This document shows, piece after piece, positions 23,340 through 35,860 of a stretch of 64,000 nt of DNA. The stretch's first letter is position 1, and each line of letters opens with the position of its first letter. A model generated the notes under the pieces. It made no database searches, was not told where the DNA came from, and worked only from the letters and a program-made list of their open reading frames with translations. The stretch comes from Symsagittifera roscoffensis (taxonomy: Eukaryota; Xenacoelomorpha; Acoela; Convolutidae), in assembly GCF_963678635.1 (NCBI RefSeq), contig NC_087071.1:6959624-7023623 (forward strand), in the 5' to 3' direction. Both the position numbers and the translations under genes were made by a program.

Positions 23340-23920
23340 TTGATTGAAATCGAATGGCTTGCACAAAACGATTATTGGAAGCAAGTGGTTTGCAACGAAG
23401 TTTGAAAGTAAAAGATTGGATTGGACCAAACATTGCTTTAAACTAAACCTCAGGACTGCAACTACAAGGATTGTAAAAAAATTAATCTCAAGTCTGTTAC
23501 TTAAAGCAAACATTGAGTTGAATTGTATGATTTGCACCGAATTTTAAACGGCTTGCACCAAACATTGATTCAAATCGAATGGTTTGCACCAAACATTGAT
23601 TTGAACTGAATAGCTGGTAACAAAGTTTCGATAGAATGGAATATTTTGCACCAGTTCCTTAATTGACCAGATTGTCTGGCGCCAATCTTTGATTTACAGA
23701 GAAAGGCTTTCACCAAAAATCTATTTAGGTAAGTGCTTTGCACCAAACGCTTGTACTCGAGTAAACTGGGAGGATTGCAAAAAAAATGTTTTCAAATCAA
23801 TTAGTTTAACCAAACTGAGTTAAATTGAATGGTTTGCACCAAATTTTAAATGGCTGACACCAACCATTGATTCAAACCGAATGGTTTGCACCAAACCTTT
23901 ACTTGAACTGGGAGGATGGT
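23340..23920 (+). repeat. Degenerate tandem repeat, unit near GAATGGTTTGCACCAAA
   Basis: About fifteen loosely conserved units of 30-45 bases containing GGTTTGCACCAAA and CATTGATT(C/T). Small frames here come from the repeat. Confidence 0.75.
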
Positions 23921-23929
23921 ACAGTAGAG

Positions 23930-25140
23930 AAGATCAAAAAAAATAGCAATGTTGCGGATTCTGCGGTGTTTTAAACTTTTTTCCTGTTGCGGAAACCGCT
24001 TGCAATTCACAAATTGCACAGTTTGGCCTCGTAATGGTCCAAATTCTTATAGAAAACATTGAAAACATTGTAAACATATACATAGGAAAACTGCAATTGC
24101 AGAGGAAAGATAAAACTCAGCGGAAAACATGAGCAAAAACCTGAATACTAAGGAAAAACATCAAGAATGCCAATATATAGCTAGAAGATATTTTTGCATA
24201 GTAGATGTCGGTTTTAAAGATCAAAACGCTGGAACATTGGCATTTGTGAGTTTCTTGTCAAAAGCTGGAAAACATTTTGGCAAAAAAAACTCGTTTTTTG
24301 ATTTCAGACTAGCAATTGCTTATCCAGTAACGACGAAAAGAAACTAATGTTCAACGTTTGGAATTACCAAAAAATTCTGTTTACTCACAGCTGTTTTTTC
24401 AATTGGTCAAAGTGTTTCTAATCACAAAAATTATCAAGTTTCAAAAATTATCAAACTCACAGGAAAACTAGCACAGGAACTTGGATGTCACGGAAAAACA
24501 ACAAACAAAATGAGGGATAAATATCATATAGAAATTTCTTATAGCAAAAAAGTACACCTTGGTTCCACAGACCAAGCTGTTGGAATAGGATGGCATTTTG
24601 TATGTTAAGTGTCAAAAGGTTGAGCAATTATCGGCAAAAAACAAACGTTTCTTGAGCTCAACAAGTAGTCGCATATGTTTTGGTTAACGAGCTGCAGCGA
24701 TGGAAGAAAACTTCTTAAAAAGTACTTAACTAAATTGAACACCAATAGTCACTGCAAAACAAAATTTCATAATAATTGCAAAAGTTTGCATTCGATCTTA
24801 ACTGATTTGTAAACAAGTCAAGGTCCCGAACAATTTGTTAAGTTGTATTTTTTGTGTGGAAGCAAAATGAATTGTACCAAAAGAAGGCCTTCAAAACCAA
24901 TCGTGAAGCTATCGCGAATATTTAGTGCACCTTAACAAAGTGATTGCAAAAACAAAAATGACTTTTGAGAGCGTTTGGGAAAATAGGCAATGACTGAAAT
25001 CAATTTGAGTTACAAAAATTTCTGAAACTTTTAATGATCTTTCTTTAAGCCTATAGCAAGATTTGGAGAACCTTCACAAAATATTGGGGAACCCAAAACG
25101 CCTACTGGGAGCAGTTGGAACAAGTTTTTGAAAAAGGTCT
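23930..25140. other. AT-rich sequence, no supported gene
   Basis: A 72-codon plus frame (24129-24347) has no motif and no splice context. Confidence 0.35.
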
Positions 25141-25144
25141 CAAA

Positions 25145-25568
25145 ATAGCTAAAAGACAATCACTTGCTCTTCAAATAACAGTTTTTTAACACAACAAACT
25201 CCTAGAATTTAATAGTTCATCCAAATCAAAGTGTTTTGACCTACATTGACCGGAACTCTTCGGGAAATACTGTTTTGACAAATTATAGTTTCAACACGTT
25301 TATTGATGATTTTTTCCTGAAAAAAAAGATTATTTATAATGAAGCTAATTATCGTTTAATTTTTGGAAATAATGACCTTCATTATCAAAAAGCTAACATT
25401 AAACGTTATCTTGATGTTTCTAAAGATTCAGATTTTTTGAGGATATGATTAAGTTTTTCGACCGTCAGGTACTTATCTGAAATAAGTTGGGATAAGTTTT
25501 TTTTAAATTTCTCAAAAATAGCTAACAGACAATCACTCGCTTTTCAAATAACCTGTTTTTTAACACGA
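25145..25568. repeat. Direct repeats of about 50 bases flanking a 320-base segment
   Basis: AATAGCTAAAAGACAATCAC (25146) and AATAGCTAACAGACAATCAC (25507) start two matching blocks that continue through TTTTTTAACAC. The enclosed segment carries a 70-codon plus frame (25236-25448) of unknown nature. Confidence 0.6.
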
Positions 25569-25825
25569 AAATTGGACAAACGTTACAGCTTTCAAAACAA
25601 CTGCCTCAAATTTGTGAAAATTTTTAGTAGATAACGTTTGTAAAATTTTCGAAATTGGTTTGACTTTTTTGCATACAATTACATCAAATACGGTTGGGAC
25701 AAATCGTTCCAGCACTGGAGACAGTCGCCCCCATCAATTTTAAAGGATAGTTTTAATGACGTTCAACCTTCATTTATGACATGTTAGGTTTTTTACTGTC
25801 ACTGGATTGCACGGAAAATGGTTTT

Positions 25826-26025
25826 NNNNNNNNNNNNNNNNNNNNNNNNNNNNNNNNNNNNNNNNNNNNNNNNNNNNNNNNNNNNNNNNNNNNNNNNNNN
25901 NNNNNNNNNNNNNNNNNNNNNNNNNNNNNNNNNNNNNNNNNNNNNNNNNNNNNNNNNNNNNNNNNNNNNNNNNNNNNNNNNNNNNNNNNNNNNNNNNNNN
26001 NNNNNNNNNNNNNNNNNNNNNNNNN
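25826..26025. other. Assembly gap (200 N)
   Basis: Run of N; frames crossing it are meaningless. Confidence 1.
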
Positions 26026-27130
26026 CAATTTTCATTTTTGCCGAAACCCAAATTAAAAAATCTATTCAACTTGGTTTTTGCTGGCATCGAGTATTTTTAT
26101 TATGTGAGTGGGATGAAACAAATAGGTTTTTTTTTCATTTTGAATTTGCTGTCTGATTATTTCCTAGACAATTGTTTGTCAGAATTACCCAAAAGGGACT
26201 AAAAACTGATAAAAGTCTTCTTATCTATTGCAAGGATGAGACCTGTCGGACAAATTGATTAATTTTTTTGTAAAAATTGACTCTAATTTTTGCAATTTCC
26301 TGCAAAACTATAGTGACCCCTTTCATCCAGGAGCGGCCAGTATGTAGTGATTTTGAAGAGGCCAATTTGTGAAAATTTTCTAAAAATTGCCCAAAATTGC
26401 CAGTGTTGACAGGTCTTTCAAAGAATTTGCGCTTTGTCCAAATTTGCTCTTTTTAGTGCTGCGGGGAGTGCTCGGAAAATCAATCAACATGGCCAACCTG
26501 AAAAAAAAATCAACTACTTTTTCGATCATAGTTTAAGAAACTTCAGTGCGGGGAGGTTTCAAAATCGCATAAATTCTCTTTATAATCCAAAACTATTTCA
26601 GGTGCAATTCGAAAAACTCAAAAACTAAAGTTTTCAAGGTTTTGCTTTCCGATCTTAAAACAAAAATCGAAAGAAACCTAACGGCAAAAATTGTAAATTT
26701 GACCGGGTTTGACCACAATTGCTGGTTTTCCTTTAAAACTTTTTGTATGAATAAGGTGTGTATGACCATCCGGTCATTTTTCCACAAAGAAACAATCGAG
26801 TATTGCTTCGAAAACAATGTAACCAAGTTTTTCTCATTCACAAGAACATTCATCGGTTAAGTGATAAAACTTGCACGATTGAAGGACCAAATTCGCACAG
26901 ATTCGACTGAATTTGAAAATTCGCCCTAAAATTAAATATTAAATTTCACTTAGGTGTGTGACTAAAACTTAAAATTTTTATAGATGGTTAAAAATTGTTA
27001 ATTAGAAAAAGTGTGCATAATTTTTGCCTATTTCTTGACATATTGAAAAAATTGAAGATATATTTTTACCACAAGTAAAATCATATCAAGTACTATCACA
27101 ATGAATGTGTGTTGATGAATAATGTGTTAA
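26026..27130. other. AT-rich sequence, no supported gene
   Basis: Overlapping frames on both strands at 26593-26860 show no motif. Confidence 0.35.
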
Positions 27131-27149
27131 TTCATATTTTTAAAAAAAA

Positions 27150-28118
27150 ACAGAAATTATTCAGATCACATATCGCATGCTTTGTTTGACATGGCCAAGT
27201 GTAGCAAAACTGGTATAGCGAAGTTTGGCGATTAGTGTCATCCACCTCCTCAATGTCGGACCGGTTGCGGCAAAAAGTTGACACCTCCTTCAGGGAATAA
27301 AAGATCCAAGGTTGAAAAATGGGAGCTGGCACGGGGGTTAAAAAACGAAATCAAAGTTCTTAAAAAGTAAATTGCATCGCATTAACTTTTTATATGAGGG
27401 GAGATTGTGAAGTTTTCAATGGCAACTCAAAACTGATGCCCAAACATCATAGCAAAGTAATAAACTGTGAGAAAAAACATCACAAGAGTTTTTTTCTGTT
27501 GATCGCTGAATGCAATTGTTGGTTGTTTGCCAGAAAAAAAAAAACCGAACGAAAACCGTTGAAACATGTAGAAAAACACTTTTCCGTATTTTCACGTTTA
27601 GTGAAAATGTGCTGGTTTTTATACTCGGGAGAAATTGCGTGTCAAATCCATAACATGTTTTTGAGTAAATTAAGTAGAGTCTCCTCGAAATTACATGTTT
27701 GCTTACGTGAACTCACATGTTGCTTAAAGTGAAACCAAGCTTCGATATCATTGCATTGACTCTTTGCGAGAACAAGCAATGACTTTCCGTCGCCTACCCC
27801 TCGACCAATGATGCCAGAATCGCTGCCACCCTCAGGAAGATTCACAAACAAGACTCCAATTTCACAAAATAAAGTAAAAGATCAAATAGAAGGAAGCTGA
27901 TATGACAAAAAAAGCACTATAACCAGATGAACTTTCCACTTTTTAAAATGCAATTTCCAGAAAATAGGTTAATAATTGCTGAGCACCGGAAGTTTGCTGA
28001 GCAGCAGTTCTCTTTATTTATGCCGGAAATTATCAGATATCAGCTAAGATTCGTTTTGCTTAAAGTGTAAGTATGTATCACAAATACTGACCCTTGAGTT
28101 CAACTTCCACAAGGCCGT
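27150..28118 (-). CDS. Candidate three-exon fragment, unknown protein
   Basis: Minus-strand blocks with matching phases. First, a 27-nt microexon 28118-28092, between GATTGACAG and AAGG|GTCAGT, encoding GLVEVELK. Second, a block of about 137 nt (27853-27717) ending CAACAT|GTGAGT, with LFVNLPEGGSDSGIIGRG and DIEAWFHFKQH. Third, a block from 27287 (CTGAAG|GAG) or 27325 (CCCCCGTGCCAG), with EVSTFCRNRSDIEEVDD and FCYTWPCQTKHAICDL. Donors are strong; the acceptor of the middle block is weak. The peptides have normal complexity and look coding. No family is recognised. The gene may continue towards the gap or to the blocks at 21.7-22.9 kb on the same strand. Confidence 0.35.
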
Positions 28119-29380
28119 CTGTCAATCAAAATGAGTGCTAAATTTAGTTGTCGAAGTTTCTCTGTTGAACACTACTACTCGAAAACCTTGATTCTAAATT
28201 TTCAATTCTAAGAACAACAACTACATTTTGCACAACTACGTTTTATTACATTTTGTAATGTCTAACTATTAAATCTGATTTTTCATCTGATTCCAGCTGG
28301 TTCTATTAAAGGGGGTTAATCAACTGGAAAAAAACTCTGCTCGCTAAGGAGCTATGTTTTTTTTTCGTGTATTTAGATTTAAAATCGAAAAGGGGCGAAT
28401 AATATGTATTAGTATCAATTTCGGATCTATGCTAACGCCACAAAAACTGGTTAAAAAAATTGAAAACAGGTGCATATTTTAATTGGACAAAAGTCTGGTT
28501 GGCGTCTATACTTCGAACCTGATCTCAAAGTTGGCAAAAAGTGTTTTTAAAGACCTTCTTGTCCGTAAAAAAGTGTGGAAATACTGCAAAATGTAATGCT
28601 TCGCTACACAATTACGCTAACCATGCCCGGAAAGCAAACAATGCTGACCATTAAATTATTGTTAAGCTTTTGAAATTGTTTTTGGTATCTGAAAAATTAG
28701 AAACTAGAAAAAATTGTCAGATGAAAACTTAGTCGTTAAAATCAGAGGCGTTCAATAAACGTTTCAAAATATTCTTAATTTTTGGTATGTCTCAAATTAA
28801 TTCTGTATATTTTAAAACTTGTTCTCTGCAGTTCTATCAGTTCCAACTTTTTCAAGTAGAAATGTTAGTTACGTTTTTCTCGACCCAGTAAGATATGTTT
28901 TGACGCAGTTGATGCAAAGTGTTTTGACCGTTTCGATTTTCTCAACATAAAATTGCTTTAAGTAACACAAAGAAGCAAAGCTGTACCTCTTTTAAGCAAA
29001 AAAATACTCAAAGCTGGTAGATTAAGGGTCATTGTGTTCTTTCATTTCTCAGCTCAAAAAACATCAACATTTTGACAAAAATTTGACACATGCTTAAGGG
29101 AATACAAAGCTGTATTTGTTTCTAGTCTGATTAGTGTATACAAAAATTGCAATTATACTTCAGATGATCGGCTGGAAAATTTTTACATCCTGATTGGTTG
29201 GTTTGACGCTTATTAGCGGAAGTCAGTTATAATTATGGTACCCTGACATACTTCAAAAAAAACTTCATTTGCCAAGGTTTTCGGTAGCAGAGCCTCAAAA
29301 CGTACACGCTTTCAGAGCCTGCAATCAAAAAAACTTTGCAATGAATTTTTTTTTTCAGCTTTCTCGCAGCAACACAATCA
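28119..29380. other. AT-rich sequence, nothing recognised
   Basis: No supported gene or repeat. Confidence 0.35.
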
Positions 29381-29579
29381 TGTCATATATTCAGCTCGAA
29401 TCTTTTGTTTGTTTGCGCTCGTTTTTACTGCGTTCAACTTATACTTTTTCCTTTCATTATCAACTTGTGATTCAATTAATTTCAATCTTCGTTTCTATTA
29501 TGCTAGTTTATCTTTCAATTGTACCCATCCTCAGATTTCAATTTAAACGAACAATGTTTCATTTGTCTCCATATCTATG

Positions 29580-29880
29580 TTTAAATGCTCAACATAAAAC
29601 TCGACTGTGGTTGACCTCTCTTTTGACTGTTGTCAAGCTATGATCGGGCATTGCTCAACGTATGATTCGACTGAGTTCAATCTATATGCTTTGACTGTGT
29701 CAACATCTGTTTCAAAGACTCTCCGCCTATGATTAGGTTGCGAACGACTGAATTTTTCGAGTATTCATATCCTGTAACTCAATTGAGGTCAATCTGTATT
29801 TCGACTGTGCTTGACCTAATGTTCGATAAAACTCTATCTAGGTTTTGGCTATGCTCAAGTTCTTTTTCGACTGTTCCGCA
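29580..29880. repeat. Outlying TCGA-type minisatellite
   Basis: A few units such as TTTGACTGTTGTCAAG and TTCGACTGTGCTTGACCTAA, of the same family as the 32-36 kb arrays but outside the segmental duplication. Confidence 0.6.
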
Positions 29881-29884
29881 CTGG

Positions 29885-30700
29885 AGTTCCATGGATAATA
29901 ATCGAATATATTGTCATTTTATAGTCAGAATCTATAAAAATACAAAAAAATGCTACACCAAGCTTTGTGACCACACCTTTATTTTTAATAATAGGTACTC
30001 AAGGTGAGTAACTCTTCAAAATAACTGAACTAAAATAAAAATCTTTTGTGAAAACAATTAACCAAAATCATAACTAAAAAAAACAATTAACAAAAATTAT
30101 AAAATTTAAATCATAGTATGCAGTATATAGATCACACACAACAACAAAGACGAACATCCAAAGACTAGACGACCCTATCACGACCTGAACAAGAATGACT
30201 ACCAATCACAACCGACATGCCGCACACAATCACAACTCAAAGGATTTAGAGTACGACTTGACTTCGCAGCAAAGGACTTCATTGAATCAGACCAATGACC
30301 ACCTCGATGTTCAAGTATAGGTACAGATCCGAGTAACAAGGCATCCCTTCCAAACACGATTTTCACGTCATTCCCAGACGAGGTTGATCACAAACAGCCC
30401 CCCACAAATGCAAGCAGAAATGACATAGCAGAGCATTTTGGATTCTGGAATCTAAAATGATTTCATTCATTGGGGATCACATCCGTTGTTGAACGACAAC
30501 AGAAGATTAACCTCATGTCCCTAACTTCAGCGTCCTTGACCTTTCTTAAGGCATTGGTTCTAGTCAAGGACCTCTCTTCTCCAGAAAACGGAGAAAAAAA
30601 AAGAAAATGATGTTCGCCACATACCAACGTTCATCATCCATCCTTCAATTGCAGAAGAAAAAAGATAAAACTCAAAAAGTTCTGTAAACCCCGGATGGGT
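29885..30700. other. A/C-rich sequence, nothing recognised
   Basis: Base composition differs from its surroundings (many CAC/ACC), but no open frame or repeat was found. Confidence 0.35.
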
Positions 30701-31355
30701 GGAACCTAATCCAAACTACATTTTATTATTTATTACTTAGACATTTAATCACTGTAAAGTATTTAATATTAACCAATCACAATCTATCTAACTAACTACC
30801 CACTTATTTGTAAGTGCTGAAATTACTTGTAATTTCAGCACCAGAGAGATTTGAATTTAACTTAGAAAATAGTTGACTCTTTCCGAGTACTTCAGCAGCC
30901 GCAACAATACCAGTAACTCTAGATCTATTGAGCCTAGCAGAGACTAGTTAAACACCCTGAGACTAGTAGTAATAAGAGTAAGATTAGGATCGGTATTAGA
31001 CTAAGAAGTTGCACGAATCTATCCGGCCGAAAATAAGATAGCGTGACGAGCAGACGTTGTACCCTATCCGAAATTACTCTTATTACTACTAGTCTCAGGG
31101 TGTTTAACTAGTCTCTGCTAGGCTCAATAGATCTAGAGTATACTGGTATTGTTGCGGCTGCTGAAGTACTCGGAAAGAGTCAACTATTTTCTAAGTTAAA
31201 TTCAAATCTCTCTGGTGCTGAAATTACAAGTAATTTCAGCACTTACAAATAAGTGGGTAGCTAGTTAGATGGATTGTGATTGGTTAATATTAAATACTTT
31301 ACAGTGATTAAATGTCTAAGTAATAAATAATAAAATGTAGTTTGGATTAGGTTCC
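30701..31355. mobile_element. 655 bp hairpin: near-perfect 281 bp inverted repeat
   Basis: Left arm 30701-30981 and right arm 31075-31355 are reverse complements with only a few mismatches by eye, starting GGAACCTAATCCAAACTAC and ending with its inverse. The spacer of about 92 bases is homologous, inverted, to 2036-2140 and 2812-2910, the upstream edge of the compact ORF block. It looks like two head-to-head terminal repeats of one element with almost all internal sequence lost. Confidence 0.85.
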
Positions 31356-31480
31356 AGATTATAATCCATCAAAAACCGATTATAATCCTAGTAATTTTAT
31401 GTCAAAATAATCCATTAGAGTCGATTATGATAGATTATAATCCATTATTATCCAGTTATTACTACAAAAACTCCATCGAC
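31356..31480. repeat. ATTATAATC-type short repeats
   Basis: Closely packed GATTATAATCCATTA-like units abutting the hairpin at 30701-31355. Related clusters are at 31850-32050, 44290-44580 and 44640-44830. Many contain TAATCGATTA or TAATCNATTA. Confidence 0.7.
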
Positions 31481-31849
31481 TTTCTTTAACAACCCCTTCC
31501 ACGGTTTAACCCCACCCCCCCCCCCCCCACCGAAGTTTACACCTCGTCAGTTTTCCCATCGCCCCCTCCCCCCACCTAGTTTACCCCTCCTCAGTTTACA
31601 TCCCCTTTCTTAATTTAAACCTCCCTGCGTGCTGAACGTGGGCGGGGTAAAAATGGTGAAGGGGATGGAACAAAAAAACTTGGGCGAATGGGTTAAAATG
31701 TAGACTGGGGTAAATATGTGTTATTCACACTGAGTAACCCCCCTCCCCGTCCCCGTTCGGGCAAATGCGGAAGGGAAGCAGAGTGAGGGGGATTAATTTG
31801 AGTAGGCTTAGGTTGCGAGTAGGCCGAGAGTAATGCAAAAATCTATGAA
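31481..31849. other. C/G-homopolymer-rich stretch, no gene
   Basis: CCCACCCC tracts (31507-31532, 31561-31576) on a GC-richer background. No open frame of note. Confidence 0.6.
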
Positions 31850-32099
31850 GATAATAATCCGTTAAAATCAATTATAATGAATTTGAAATGGATTACAAAC
31901 CATTAGAATGGATTTCACTGGGTTGCATTTTTACGAAAAGAATCGATTATAATGACAATATAATAATTTTTGTGGTCTAAATTTGCAACAAAAAGGGAGT
32001 AAGACGACAAAATTTTAGAAAACAGTTTTCCATTTTAATCGATTATTATCCAAGGAACTCCGGTGCTGGGTGCTCGACGCCACCAAAGATCCGACTATG

Positions 32100-33480
32100 A
32101 TCGTCGTTTATCATAAATGTGCTCAAGTTTTTTAGATTGTGTTGAATATATATTTCGACTGTATTCGAACTATCTTTTGAATCTGCTCGAAACATATTTC
32201 GACTCTATAACTTGTCGGTGCTCAACCTATTTTTTGACTGATGTCAACCTATAAAACTATTTTGCTCGACGTAAACTTTGAATGTGCTCGAACTAAAACT
32301 TAAACTCGACCTAAAACTTTTGCTCGAACTAAAACTATTGTGCTCGACCTAAACTTTATTCCTGACTGTGATCGTTCTATGTCCCAAGTTTTGGGTGTGC
32401 TAGACCTATCTATAAAAGTCTAGGGTGTTGAACTTAGGCTTGATTTGTGGTAGACTTACTTTTTGACTGCGGTCCAACTATGTTGCGACTGTTATCATTT
32501 TATATTTTTCGACCGTGCTCATTCAAGTTAGACTGGGCCCATTCTATATTCAGACTGTATTCAACCTCTCTGTTGACTACCCTCAACATCGGATTCGAAT
32601 GTGGTCGACTTAGATATTGACTGTCTGTAAATCAACTGTGCTCGATATTGTTTTGAACTTGTTTGACCTGTGTTACCAGTGTTTCCGCCTTTGTTTTGAC
32701 CGTGTTGGACCTATTTCAAATATGCTCGATCTATAAACTTCAACTCAGCTCGACCTGTGTTTCGCCTATGCGCGACCTATGTTTCAAATGTTCTTGGCCT
32801 TTGTTTTGACAATGTTCGACGTTTTGCTTCGATTTTCCCTCCTATTTCTCTATTGTGGTCGACACATGTTTCCAATCTGCCAAATCTTAATTTTGACAGT
32901 GATCTATATATGTGTCTTTTCTGCTCGATATATGTTTTGACTCTGATCGACCTTTGTTTTAACGAGCTCATAATACGTACTTTGATTGTGTTTTCTTCGA
33001 GGATTTTCGTCGTTGTTTGCATCGACTGATCCCGATTTACGTTCCAACTTTACCCTAACTATGTTCAGATAAAGCTCAGTCTATAGTTTGACTCTACTCG
33101 GCTTCTGATTCGAATATTCTCGACATTAGTCTCGACTCGGCTTGTCTTATGCTTCGATACTGCTCGACCCCAGTTTGCGCAGTGTTAAAACACAAGACAA
33201 GCAGAGTCAAAACTCTTGTGGAGACGAGTCGAGCCAGAGGTCGAGAAGAGCCGAACTATCAAACGAGCATTGTCTGAACATGTCTGTGTTTAACCTATCT
33301 AAATAATTCGAGGGTGTTCATTTTTTGTTTGAAGTGTGGTAGACTTTTATTTTGACTGTGCTCGATCTATCTTTTGACTGTTGTCGCTTTTTATATTTCG
33401 ACTGTATTCATTCGATTTATTTTGTGCCCGACCTATAGTCCAACTGTCCCGGGTTGACCGAAACTTCTTATCACACGATT
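32100..33480. repeat. Degenerate TCGA-centred minisatellite, array 1
   Basis: Dozens of loosely conserved 20-35 bp units around a core like TTTTGACTGTGCTCGACCTA. The cores GACTGTG and CTCGACCTA recur. Open frames here come from the repeat and are not genes. Confidence 0.85.
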
Positions 33481-34048
33481 TCCATGTACGAAAAACTTCT
33501 TGTTATACAATTTCATACAATTCCATACGTACAGCAAATTGAAGTCTCTATGAAAATCTTTTTCATTTTTTCATATATGAAAACTGCAAGATAGATGTTT
33601 TTACATAAACCAAAAAATTGTTTTTTCTTCTTATTTCAATTTCTGAAAAACTTTGGGTTGTGTTCGTAACCGAACGTTAGTGACAAAGATCTTAGTTTAT
33701 TCAAAGCACCCAAGGTTGGACGGTCTTGCATTTACAATGCCTAGAAAATGACCTCAACTTGCCTTGCAGCTATCTTTCACAAATGATTTAACGAAATTAA
33801 CAAATTTGTAAAGTTTGGCAAAAAATTTCAACGCCTAACTATCTTCAAAATTTGAATTTTAAAATTATGAGACATCGATCAAGGCATGAAAAAACACGCC
33901 TTACAAAATAAATAAGAGTTTTCAGCGTTTTTGAAAAAAATTATTATGCGAAAAAAAAAATCCAATATAAGTGTAGACCAGACTACGTTATTCACATGAA
34001 AACTTTTTCCGGAATTGATTGTTTGCGAACAAAATTCAATTTCCGGTT

Positions 34049-34122
34049 GAAAAAAAAACAAAAAAAAACAACAAAAAAAACAACAAAAACAACAAAAAAC
34101 AACAAAAAAAAACAACAAAAGC
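34049..34122. repeat. A-rich (CAA)n microsatellite
   Basis: AAC/AAAC repeats giving Lys/Asn/Thr-rich false frames. Confidence 0.85.
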
Positions 34123-34799
34123 AACATACAATTTTCATATTTGGGAATTGTGTTACGAGCATTTTTTTCAAAAAAATAAACTCCTCTATTACAATGAAAC
34201 AGAAGCAGAAATTAAATTATATATTTTTTCAACCATTTTTTGAAACTGTACAAAATTTGTATGACAAGCATTTTTCCATACACTTGATGGAATTGTATGA
34301 TAACCATTTGCGATGTATGGAGGTCAACCGCGGTGTTCGACCTCTACGTCGACGACGCTCAACAATCTTCGATATTGTTTTGAAACTGCACGACCTATAT
34401 TACCGATGATTCCATCTTTGTTTTGACTGTGTTGGACTAATAACTCGGTTGTGTTTGACCTAAATCAACTCAGCCAGACCTGTGTTTTGCTCTTTTTTTA
34501 TTTTGTTTCGATGCTTCGACTCTTCCTATGATTAGAATTTCCTCGACCTATGTTTTGATTGCTCTCGATCAAATTTTGGCTAATCCTGAAAATATGATCT
34601 TTCAAAGAGTCTCTTGTCTCTTGGGTGTCTTTTATAATATATCGTTTGGATTGCAAAAGTCTATTGCACTCTTTAAGAGGATTAGAAGCAGATCGCAAGG
34701 CCTGATAATCTCTTACTATTTAATTCAGATTACGTAAACGAGTAAATACTATTGTTTGTTTTTTTTTTAAATTGAGAGGGAATTTACTATAAATAACTT

Positions 34800-35860
34800 G
34801 TGGGTGCTCAACCTATTTTTTGATTCATGACAATCTATAAAACTATTGTGCTCGACCTAAATTTTATTCCTGACTCTGATCGTTCTATGTCCGAAGTTTT
34901 GGGTGTGTTAGACTTATCTATTAAAATGTAGGGAGTTCAATTTAAGCTTGAACTGTGGTAGACTTACTTTTTGACTGTGATCGAACTATGTTTCGACTGT
35001 TATCATTTTATATTTTTCGAATGTGTTCATTCAAGTTAGACTGGGCCCCTTCTATATTTAGACTGTATTCAGCATCTCTGTTGATTACCCTCAACATCGG
35101 ATTCCAATTTGGTCGACTTAGATAATGAATGTCTGTAAATCAACTGTGCTAGATATTGTTTTGACCCTGTTTGACCTGTGTTACCAGTGTTTCCACCTTT
35201 GTTTTGAGCGTGTTGGACCTTATTTCAAATATGCTCGATCTATAAACTGCAACTCAGCTCGACCTGTGTTTCGCCCATGCGCGACCTTTCTTGGCCTTTG
35301 TTTTGACAATCCTCGACGTTTTCCTTCGATTTTCCCTCCTATTTTTCGATTCTGGTCGACACATGTTTCCAATCTGCCAAATCTCAATTTTGACAGTGAT
35401 CTATATATGTGTCTTTTCTGCTCGATATTTGTTTTTGACTGTGATCGATCTTTGTTTTAACGAGCTCATTATAGGTACTTTGATTGTGTTCGATATAATT
35501 TTGAGTGTTTTCGACGTTGTCTGCATCGACTGATCTCAATTTACGTTCCGACTTCTGATTCGAATCGTCTCGACATTTGTTTCGACTCTGCTTGTTTTAT
35601 GCTTCGATACTGCTCGACCCCAGTACTGCCAGAGGTCGAGAAGAGCCGAACTATAGAACGAGCATTGTCTGAACATGTCTGTGTTTGACCTATTTAAATA
35701 ATTCGAGGGTGTTCAGTTTTTGTTTGAAATGTGGTAGACTTTTATTTTGACTAAGCTCGATCTATGTTTTGACTGTTGTCGCTTTATATATTTCGACTGT
35801 ATTCATTCGATTTAAATTGTGCCCAGCCTATGTTCCAACTGTCCCGGCTTGACCAAATTT
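34800..35860. repeat. Degenerate TCGA-centred minisatellite, array 2
   Basis: Same unit family as 32100-33480, inside the partial A copy. Confidence 0.8.

Larger units (their letters stand above)
31850..34740. repeat. Segmental duplication unit A1
   Basis: Matches 44640-47460 at an offset of about 12.72-12.79 kb in the same orientation. It opens with ATTATAATC-type repeats, then TCGA-type minisatellite, then AT-rich sequence with a C-A-A microsatellite (34049-34122). No gene is seen. Confidence 0.85.

Noticed and set aside
25770-26202. Several frames crossing the N run
   Set aside because: Open only because N codons cannot be stops.
32757-33029. 90-codon plus frame, with look-alikes near 35.1-35.5 and 45.4-45.6 kb
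   Set aside because: It lies in the TCGA minisatellite; the recurring peptide is a translation of repeat units.
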